Position numbers and translations under genes: made by a program
Shown here: positions 1-5,408 of the stretch, one piece after another
Numbering within the stretch: the first letter of the stretch is position 1
Layout: each line of letters starts with the position of its first letter
The notes under the pieces: generated by a model
The model's database searches: none
Told to the model about the DNA's origin: nothing
The model's input: the letters and a program-made list of their open reading frames with translations, nothing else
Assembly: GCA_049419605.1 (NCBI GenBank)
Contig: JBMSKF010000025.1
Coordinates: forward strand, 1-6,423
Source: UBA970 sp049419605
Lineage (GTDB): Bacteria; Bacillota_I; Bacilli_A; RFN20; CAG-826
Direction of reading: 5' to 3'
Length of the DNA: 6,423 nucleotides

Positions 1-1877
1 TGGCCGACATGGGCATCCATTCATTTGCGGATGTCCTTTTACATTTTCCTTATCGTTATGAAGATTTGAATTTGACTTCAAATGGTCTTTACCATGATCA
101 ACAACGGTTGGTGTTGCAAGGAAAAATCACCTCGACCCCTTCCATCTTTCGTCGTGGATCGATGGTGATGACTCGCTTTACCTTCAAAGATCAACACGGA
201 CACTTGATGCATGTGATTGCTTTTAATCGTCCCTTTTTATCAAAAATGATTGTGCCAGGTGACACGATGATGGTGGTTGGTAAATATGATGCAAGTCGTC
301 AAATCCTCAACCTCATCCATGCCTTTAAAGAACAAACCTCAGACAGTGTTAAATTGAAACCCATCTATCGCTTACCTTCAACGATAGAAAATTTTGTCTT
401 TATTCGTTTAGTAAAAAAAGCATTGAGTATGTTGGATACATTAACTTTTCCTCAACACCTTCCGGAAGATATCTTGAAAGCATTCTCTTTACCTGACAAA
501 AAGCAATCGTTGAAAACCATCCATCTACCAGAGCACCTTCATGAAGTAGAAGCCGCCATGCAGATTTTTAAATACGAAGAAGCTTTTCAATTTACCAAAA
601 CCATGATGGCGATTCGTTCAGAAAATGAGGCGACCATAAAAGAACGTATGATGCCAATTAAAACTGGTGCGGTCATTGACATGATGGAAAATCTTCCTTA
701 TGAACTGACAAAAGATCAAATGCAGGCCGTTAACGATATCCTTCAAGATATGAATGGAAAGCGAAGAATGTATCGCTTACTTCAAGGGGATGTTGGCAGC
801 GGTAAAACCGTAGTTGCAGCGTTAGCACTTTATGCGAATGCCTTAAGAAAAAACCAAGGCGCGTTGATGGCGCCTACCGACTCCTTAGCCAAACAACATT
901 TTAAAACGTTGCAGGAATTACTTGGTCAACGTGGATTGACCATTCGTTTACTCGTTGGTAGTTTACCAACTGCTGATAAAAAAGCGATTAAAGAATCGTT
1001 ACTCAATGGCACGATTGATATAGTTGTTGGTACCCATGCTTTGTTTTCTAGTGATACTGAATTCTTTTCTTTAGGACTAGCAGTGATCGATGAACAACAC
1101 CGCTTTGGCGTGAACCAACGAGATTTACTTAAAGATAAAGGCACGCAAGCAGATTTATTAATGATGTCAGCCACCCCAATTCCTCGATCTCTAGCGATGA
1201 CTGTCTATGCCGATATGGATATTTCTACCTTAACCCAATTCCCATTTGCCGGAAGAAAAGTTAAAACTAAAATCGTAGAAGAAGGCGATGCGTTGATTGA
1301 CTATGCAATCAAAGCAGCGTTAGAACAACAAAAGCGTGTTTATATTATCGCCCCTAAAATTATGGAATCACAATCGGGTAAACAAAGTGTGATTACTTTA
1401 TATCAGCAATATGCAAAACGTTTTCCTAAACAAGTCACCTTACTGCATGGCAAATTAGATGCAGAAGATAAAGAAGATGCCCTCCATGCTTTTACCACCG
1501 GATACACACCCATCATTGTCAGTACCACGGTGATTGAAGTGGGCATTGATGTGAAGGCCGCAACCTTAATGATCATCCATGATGCAGATACTTTTGGCCT
1601 TGCCTCCTTGCATCAACTAAGAGGTCGTATAGGCCGCGATGGAAGTGAAGCGTTGTGTTTACTCGTCGTTCAAGATCAAGCCTTAGAAGGACTTGAACGT
1701 TTACAAGTACTCGTGAATTCCAATGATGGTTTCTATATCGCTGAACAAGATTTACAATTACGAGGACCAGGAGAACTGATGGGGGCTAAACAATCTGGTT
1801 TACCAGGTTTTCAATATTTGAATATTGTGAAAGACCAAGAAATCCTTAAAAATATCAAAAAAGCAATTCATTTTTGA
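1..1877 (+). CDS. recG: ATP-dependent DNA helicase RecG, 5'-partial
   Basis: RecG is a cytoplasmic superfamily 2 helicase that binds branched DNA and remodels stalled replication forks and Holliday junctions. Numbering from the ATG at base 9, the N-terminal wedge/OB region opens with FPYRYED (residues 14-20). Walker A is GDVGSGKT (260-267), the DEAH-type box is DEQH (361-364), motif III is SATP (387-390), motif VI is QLRGRIGR (ending at 543), and the TRG region contains LRGPGE (584-589). The frame is open to the left edge (codons GCC GAC precede that ATG). Family members have roughly 25 more residues before this point, so the ATG at 9 is internal and the true start lies outside the window. 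The protein stops at IKKAIHF, about 25-40 residues earlier than typical RecG (about 680-690 aa), right at the edge of a very AT-rich gap. The assignment is secure; the meaning of the short tail is uncertain. Confidence 0.97.
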   Translation, partial: ADMGIHSFADVLLHFPYRYEDLNLTSNGLYHDQQRLVLQGKITSTPSIFRRGSMVMTRFTFKDQHGHLMHVIAFNRPFLSKMIVPGDTMMVVGKYDASRQILNLIHAFKEQTSDSVKLKPIYRLPSTIENFVFIRLVKKALSMLDTLTFPQHLPEDILKAFSLPDKKQSLKTIHLPEHLHEVEAAMQIFKYEEAFQFTKTMMAIRSENEATIKERMMPIKTGAVIDMMENLPYELTKDQMQAVNDILQDMNGKRRMYRLLQGDVGSGKTVVAALALYANALRKNQGALMAPTDSLAKQHFKTLQELLGQRGLTIRLLVGSLPTADKKAIKESLLNGTIDIVVGTHALFSSDTEFFSLGLAVIDEQHRFGVNQRDLLKDKGTQADLLMMSATPIPRSLAMTVYADMDISTLTQFPFAGRKVKTKIVEEGDALIDYAIKAALEQQKRVYIIAPKIMESQSGKQSVITLYQQYAKRFPKQVTLLHGKLDAEDKEDALHAFTTGYTPIIVSTTVIEVGIDVKAATLMIIHDADTFGLASLHQLRGRIGRDGSEALCLLVVQDQALEGLERLQVLVNSNDGFYIAEQDLQLRGPGELMGAKQSGLPGFQYLNIVKDQEILKNIKKAIHF

Positions 1878-1911
1878 CATAATTTCTTTATTGAAAATTA
1901 ACAATTTATAG

Positions 1912-1938
1912 GATAAATTTTTTTATCTATTTGATAAA
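1912..1938. repeat. Short alternating inverted repeats GATAAA / TTTATC / GATAAA
   Basis: GATAAA at 1912-1917, TTTATC at 1922-1927 and GATAAA at 1933-1938 form three alternating 6-base arms. The middle arm could pair with either neighbour, with 4- and 5-base loops. The last arm overlaps the TAAAAT of the candidate promoter. The stems are all but one A:T pair, hence weak. This may be a protein-binding site or only AT-rich chance sequence. Confidence 0.3.
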
Positions 1939-1940
1939 AT
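1932..1940 (+). promoter_or_regulatory. Candidate extended -10 promoter (TGATAAAAT)
   Basis: TTTGATAAAAT matches the TTTGNTAAAAT motif found before the two downstream genes. As an extended -10 (TGN plus hexamer 1935-1940) it predicts transcription starting near A1947, giving a 70-nt leader that contains the hairpin and ribosome binding site. No good -35 lies 17 bases upstream, which extended -10 promoters tolerate. Unlike the other two copies, no start codon sits at the predicted +1. Confidence 0.5.
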
Positions 1941-1957
1941 TTAATTAATTTAAATTG

Positions 1958-1986
1958 TTGACTAGTCGTTACAGCAATCTTAGAAA
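1958..1986 (+). promoter_or_regulatory. Alternative sigma-A-type promoter overlapping the hairpin
   Basis: TTGACT (1958-1963) is followed after 17 bases by TAGAAA (1981-1986), matching the -35 and -10 consensus at 5/6 and 4/6. If used, transcription would start near 1993, inside the dyad at 1974-2002, so the dyad would act on DNA as an operator rather than as a complete RNA hairpin. This competes with the extended -10 at 1932-1940; sequence alone cannot choose. Confidence 0.4.
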
Positions 1987-2002
1987 ACCATTTCTAGATT
2001 GC
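1974..2002 (+). promoter_or_regulatory. 12-bp dyad/hairpin immediately before the ribosome binding site
   Basis: GCAATC-T-TAGAAA (1974-1986) pairs with TTTCTA-GATTGC (1991-2002) around the loop ACCA (1987-1990), giving twelve pairs with a single bulged T at 1980. The 3' arm ends at base 2002 and the Shine-Dalgarno stretch begins at 2003. No T-run follows on either strand, so it is not an intrinsic terminator. It may be a 5' mRNA stability or translation-control hairpin, or an operator for a dimeric repressor. Confidence 0.65.
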
Positions 2003-2010
2003 AAAGGGGA
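2003..2010 (+). promoter_or_regulatory. Ribosome binding site AAAGGGGA that fixes the ATG start
   Basis: AAAGGGGA lies 6 bases before the ATG at 2017, ideal spacing. It rules out the longer reading from TTG at 1999, which would put the Shine-Dalgarno inside the coding sequence and start translation within the hairpin arm. It is the only clear Shine-Dalgarno before any start codon in the window. Confidence 0.85.
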
Positions 2011-2016
2011 TTGTAT

Positions 2017-2871
2017 ATGGCTTTTTTCAATAAACGAATGATTTTATTATTCACCAATCTTTTCTTATTAGCAGGGATTGGGACTACGATTGCGAATTAT
2101 TCTACTAGTTTGATTCAAGGGGAGGCTGCTACTTCATCAGGCGTGGTTAGTACTCGTACTTCAGCATTAATAAATTCAAGTAATTTTTCGCATCAAATAT
2201 TCGAATTCGCTGTAAACGCTGATTCTGCTAAAAATTATGCTAAGTTACAAACCACTAATTACTTTCAAACAAATAACGGATTCTTCGGAAGTAATTCTCC
2301 AAGTTCGATTAAAATTGTTAGTCTACAACTTGGGACTTTTGGCACCTGGACTGGAGCTAAAACTGTTAATTTCACATTAACTCTTACAAACGAAGGTACA
2401 AAATTAACTGATGTTGGTGCAATTGATAGTTACACCTCTTCAGCTTTAAGCAATTCAGTTGACGGTTCAAACGGTTTGTTCACCAATATCACCTCTTTAT
2501 CAATAGAGTCAACTTCAGGTTTTACTTTTGATGGTTTTAGATTGGAGTTATCAACCATTACTTCAACAACATCAGGTTATTTAAGAATGGCGCGATTTGA
2601 TTATGAATATCAATACACTTCGATTGCTGAATCTGAAGCCGAAAACTATTCCAGTAATTTTCTTTTGACCACTGATAATAAACAAAATTTGTGTGATTCG
2701 GTAAATTTAGACTGGTCTACATTAGAATCAAATTATAACTCTCTTTCTTTAGATGCTAAAAATGAATTTAAAACCAATTCGACAATTCAAACCATCATCG
2801 ATGCAAGAGCAAGATATAATTATTTAATTTCATTTAATAACACTTTAAATGACTTTGTTTTTAGTGTTTAA
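2017..2871 (+). CDS. Exported protein of unknown function with shared C-terminal helical module
   Basis: The product is a 284-residue protein I do not recognise. Residues 1-26 are a signal peptide or N-terminal anchor: basic KR at 6-7, then a hydrophobic stretch LLFTNLFLLAGIG, with a possible cleavage after TIA. Residues about 35-200 are Ser/Thr/Asn-rich with alternating hydrophobic positions, suggesting a beta-sandwich like those accompanying secreted nucleases in related bacteria. Residues about 204-282 form a predicted helical module (FLL, a Cys at 226, W233, then Y..L....K..F and ARARYNYL) that recurs near the C-terminus of the neighbouring nuclease. Unlike that neighbour it ends right after the module, with no transmembrane anchor and no LPXTG. 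The start is the ATG with AAAGGGGA upstream. The gene looks more AT-rich than recG and plsX. The coding call is firm; a role as secreted partner of the nuclease is inference. Confidence 0.85.
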   Translation: MAFFNKRMILLFTNLFLLAGIGTTIANYSTSLIQGEAATSSGVVSTRTSALINSSNFSHQIFEFAVNADSAKNYAKLQTTNYFQTNNGFFGSNSPSSIKIVSLQLGTFGTWTGAKTVNFTLTLTNEGTKLTDVGAIDSYTSSALSNSVDGSNGLFTNITSLSIESTSGFTFDGFRLELSTITSTTSGYLRMARFDYEYQYTSIAESEAENYSSNFLLTTDNKQNLCDSVNLDWSTLESNYNSLSLDAKNEFKTNSTIQTIIDARARYNYLISFNNTLNDFVFSV

Positions 2872-2882
2872 TTCCTAAATTT

Positions 2883-2898
2883 TGTTAAAATAAAGTTG
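2883..2898 (+). promoter_or_regulatory. Extended -10 promoter predicting a leaderless mRNA for the nuclease gene
   Basis: TTTGTTAAAAT ends at 2891. The extended -10 TGTTAAAAT occupies 2883-2891, with hexamer 2886-2891. Placing the last T at -7 puts +1 at G2898, the first base of the GTG start codon. No Shine-Dalgarno lies in the 26-base gap. The same motif at the same spacing precedes plsX, which supports function over chance. No clear -35 is visible. Confidence 0.7.
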
Positions 2899-5378
2899 TG
2901 AAAAAAACAGCATCACTTTTAGTATTATTTACACTTACTTTTTTTTTCACTTATAACTTAAATATTAAAGAAGTTTCAGCCGCCCTTCGTGATGAAACCA
3001 GAACGATTACCACGACGAATTGGACGGATACACAAGTCCATGGTTACTATGATGATTTTGTTACAGAAGGAATGGCAGGTAATACATTAAAAACAGCTTT
3101 AAATGATCGTATTAAAAATCATACTGTTATCACTCCTTATGCAGAAACCAAATATGCAATGGCGATTGTTGACCGTGATTACACCAAATCCCCATTAGCA
3201 AACGGTACCAGCTATAACTTTACAAACACTTCAACCGACAATCCTTATTTACGATTAATGTATGGAAAATATAATGGTTCTACGAATGCATATCAATGGA
3301 ATGCCGATCATACGACCATTTGGAATAAAGAACACACGTGGGCAAAATCACTAGGTAACTTTGGTGAAACGGCTCCCGCTGGAACTGATTTACATCATTT
3401 AATTGCCGCTGATCAAAATAATAATAACTACCATTCTAATTTAGATTTTGGTGAAGTCATATCTGGGGCAACCAATGTCTTAGATGAACGCGGTAATATC
3501 TCAGGTAAGACTGGATATTCTTCTTTATCAGGAAGTAAAAAAGTGTATGAACCTGCCGATGAATATAAAGGGGATATTGCTAGAATGGTGTTCTACATGG
3601 CAACCCGTTATCTCACCTATAGTTCTACAGGTAATCCTCAATTAAGACTGGTTGATAATGTTGTTGGCGGAACCACGGTGACATCCTCTGCAACTGTCTA
3701 TGGTGAACTTGGCATTTTATCTCATTACCTCCAATGGAATGAAGAAGACCCAGTCGATGCTTATGAAATTAAACGCAATAATTTGATCTATCATAATTTC
3801 CAAGGTAACCGAAATCCGTATATTGATCACCCAGAATGGGCAGAGATTGTTTTCGATACTTCCTATACTGGCGCAGGTGCGACCATTGTCAGTGGCACAA
3901 GCTCCGTGGGAAATAATCCAGCATGGGCAGCGGCAAGTGGTGTGACTTTATCTAGCATTAGTGTAAATGCTACCAGCATGTTAACAACGTATGCCTTAAA
4001 TGAGGCGTTTGATTCAACTGGATTAGTCGTGACTGCGACGATGTCTGATAATTCAACGAAGGTGGTCACTGGATGGACAACTGACTATGATGGGGTCACT
4101 TCTTTTGGATCAAGTGGCAATAAAACGGTGACGGTCACTTATGTCGAGGGTGGTGTCTCCCAATCCACTACGTTTAATATTACTGTAGACAATAAAACGT
4201 TAAACTCTTTAAGTTTAGATACAACCAATGTCACCACAACCTTTGCATTCCAAGGAACATTTAATCAAGATAATTTAATTGTTAATGCTGTTTATTCAGA
4301 TGCCTCAACAAGAACAATACCCAGTTCGAATTACACATCAAGTTCACCCGATTTAACGGATTTAGGGTCGCAAAACATTACAATTTCTTACGCAGGTTTA
4401 AGTCAGACTTATGCAATCCAAGTGACGTTACAAGGTGCAAATTTAGTGGTCGCCAATGATTTATTTTTTTCTGAATATATGGAAGGTAGTAGTAATAATA
4501 AATACGTTGAGATTTATAACGGGACTGGGGATTCAATTAATCTAGAAGATTATCAGGTTAAACTATTTGCAAATGGAGCAACAACTCCTACTAACACTCT
4601 TGATTTAACTGGAACGCTTCCTCATGATGAAGTCATCATTATTTACAATTCATCTATTAACGCCAGTATTTTAAGCATCATTAATGCTCACGGTTATAAA
4701 GTTTCTAGCAGTGTTGCCAACTTTAATGGTGATGATGGCGTTGGTTTATATTTAAACGGAGTTCTCATTGATCAAATCGGTATCGTAGGTGGAACTGATC
4801 CTGGAAGTGCTTGGACAGGGACAGGGACAAACGGATCTGCTTATAGCACCTTGGATAGAACTTTAGTTAGATCAAGTTCAGTTTATCAAGGTAATACTAG
4901 TTATTTATGGACTGGATCGACTTCAGAATGGACTGCTTATGCCATAGACACCTCCACTTATTTGGGTGACCACACTTTCACCTCTGGGAATGTAGAAACC
5001 CCTTCATTAGCCTACGGACAATATTTTCTCGATGTTACAGGCCCATATTGTGCCGTCTTAGATGGAGCCAATATACCTTGGAATAATCTTGCAACTGAAT
5101 ACGACTATTTGACCAATGCGATGAAGGATTATTTTACATCGACAAACCAAGCCACGATTCTCAGTGCAAGATTACGTTATGAATTTTTAGTCAATAAATA
5201 TCCAACCCTCGATGCGAATAACTTTTTAGTGAATGGCAGTAATACACCCCTCTACGCTTTTAGGTTTGAACAAACGCCTGAAAGTAATGCTAGTAATTTT
5301 ACATATCTACTCATTTTCTCAAGTGTTTTAGGGTTATTCTTCATTCAATTGGTTGATAAAAAAAGAAAACAACATTAA
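2898..5378 (+). CDS. Secreted, membrane-anchored endonuclease I with Ig-like and lamin-tail domains
   Basis: This is an 826-residue extracellular nuclease predicted to cleave DNA or RNA with a His-Me finger site. Residues 1-28 are a signal peptide ending VSA. The endonuclease I domain (about 75-320) shows NKEHTW (143-148; E145 metal ligand, H146 general base), DLHHL (164-168), N176 at the metal-binding Asn position, GDIAR (225-229) and QGNRNPYIDHPE (302-313). Two bacterial Ig-like (Big_3-type) domains follow at about 350-430 and 435-512, then a lamin-tail domain at about 518-695 beginning FFSEYMEGSSNNKYVEIYN. A helical module at 703-779 matches the upstream protein and carries the only Cys (718). 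Residues 801-819 form a transmembrane helix with tail DKKRKQH, an anchor without LPXTG. H179 replaces the Arg usual in RSN and A170 replaces a common Pro, so activity may differ. The start is GTG, fixed by the signal peptide. Likely role: nutrient scavenging from extracellular nucleic acid. Confidence 0.93.
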   Translation: MKKTASLLVLFTLTFFFTYNLNIKEVSAALRDETRTITTTNWTDTQVHGYYDDFVTEGMAGNTLKTALNDRIKNHTVITPYAETKYAMAIVDRDYTKSPLANGTSYNFTNTSTDNPYLRLMYGKYNGSTNAYQWNADHTTIWNKEHTWAKSLGNFGETAPAGTDLHHLIAADQNNNNYHSNLDFGEVISGATNVLDERGNISGKTGYSSLSGSKKVYEPADEYKGDIARMVFYMATRYLTYSSTGNPQLRLVDNVVGGTTVTSSATVYGELGILSHYLQWNEEDPVDAYEIKRNNLIYHNFQGNRNPYIDHPEWAEIVFDTSYTGAGATIVSGTSSVGNNPAWAAASGVTLSSISVNATSMLTTYALNEAFDSTGLVVTATMSDNSTKVVTGWTTDYDGVTSFGSSGNKTVTVTYVEGGVSQSTTFNITVDNKTLNSLSLDTTNVTTTFAFQGTFNQDNLIVNAVYSDASTRTIPSSNYTSSSPDLTDLGSQNITISYAGLSQTYAIQVTLQGANLVVANDLFFSEYMEGSSNNKYVEIYNGTGDSINLEDYQVKLFANGATTPTNTLDLTGTLPHDEVIIIYNSSINASILSIINAHGYKVSSSVANFNGDDGVGLYLNGVLIDQIGIVGGTDPGSAWTGTGTNGSAYSTLDRTLVRSSSVYQGNTSYLWTGSTSEWTAYAIDTSTYLGDHTFTSGNVETPSLAYGQYFLDVTGPYCAVLDGANIPWNNLATEYDYLTNAMKDYFTSTNQATILSARLRYEFLVNKYPTLDANNFLVNGSNTPLYAFRFEQTPESNASNFTYLLIFSSVLGLFFIQLVDKKRKQH
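2939..2947 (+). repeat. T9 homopolymer in the signal-peptide codons
   Basis: Nine consecutive T's span codons 14-17 of the nuclease gene. Adding one T reads TTT CAC TTA TAA and removing one reads TCA CTT ATA ACT TAA, so either slip stops translation within a few codons. This makes it a candidate on/off switch by slipped-strand mispairing, though nine T's can also arise simply from Phe codons in a signal peptide. Confidence 0.6.
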
Positions 5379-5392
5379 TCTCTTCCTATATT

Positions 5393-5408
5393 TGCTAAAA
5401 TAATCTTA
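5393..5408 (+). promoter_or_regulatory. Extended -10 promoter predicting a leaderless plsX mRNA
   Basis: TTTGCTAAAAT ends at 5401. The extended -10 TGCTAAAAT occupies 5393-5401, with hexamer 5396-5401. Counting the last T as -7 puts +1 at A5408, the A of the plsX ATG. The 29-base gap after the nuclease stop has no Shine-Dalgarno. Motif and spacing match those before the nuclease gene. plsX therefore appears to have its own promoter inside this region rather than depending on recG transcription. Confidence 0.7.

Larger units (their letters stand above)
1878..2016. other. AT-rich intergenic region and gene leader
   Basis: This 139-base gap separates recG from the first exported-protein gene. 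Bases 1881-1957 contain only 8 G or C in 77, much more AT-rich than the flanking genes. The second half carries a promoter-like extended -10, an alternative promoter, a hairpin and a ribosome binding site, each listed separately. No open frame continues RecG here, and no rho-independent terminator (GC-rich stem followed by T's) is seen after recG. Confidence 0.8.

Noticed and set aside
926..1174. Minus-strand open frame opposite recG
   Set aside because: It lies wholly within conserved helicase motifs of recG, has no recognisable product or start signals, and is a shadow frame.
1874..1879. Perfect TTGACA over the recG stop codon as a -35 box
   Set aside because: No acceptable -10 lies 16-18 bases downstream (the sequence there is about ATTAACA), so it is probably chance.
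1960..1967. Palindrome GACTAGTC as a fatty-acid regulator (FapR/FabT-type) operator
   Set aside because: Only eight bases, and the flanks do not match the longer FapR or FabT operators I know; an 8-bp palindrome is expected by chance.
1974..2002. The hairpin as a rho-independent terminator of recG
   Set aside because: The stem is AT-rich and followed by AAAGGGGA on the + strand and by mixed sequence on the - strand, with no T-tract.
1999..2016. Six-codon N-terminal extension of the small exported protein from TTG at 1999
   Set aside because: It would start inside the hairpin arm and place AAAGGGGA within the gene; the ATG at 2017 has that Shine-Dalgarno at ideal spacing and gives a normal signal peptide.
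3863..4069. Minus-strand open frame opposite the nuclease linker and first Ig-like domain
   Set aside because: Shadow of a clearly coding region; no ribosome binding site or family resemblance.
4813..4830. GGGACA-like tandem repeat in the lamin-tail domain
   Set aside because: Only about three imperfect copies encoding Thr-Gly repeats in a loop; in frame and too short to be notable.
5270..5378. Sortase LPXTG anchor at the nuclease C-terminus
   Set aside because: No LPXTG-like motif precedes the transmembrane helix; only a hydrophobic helix and a basic tail are present.
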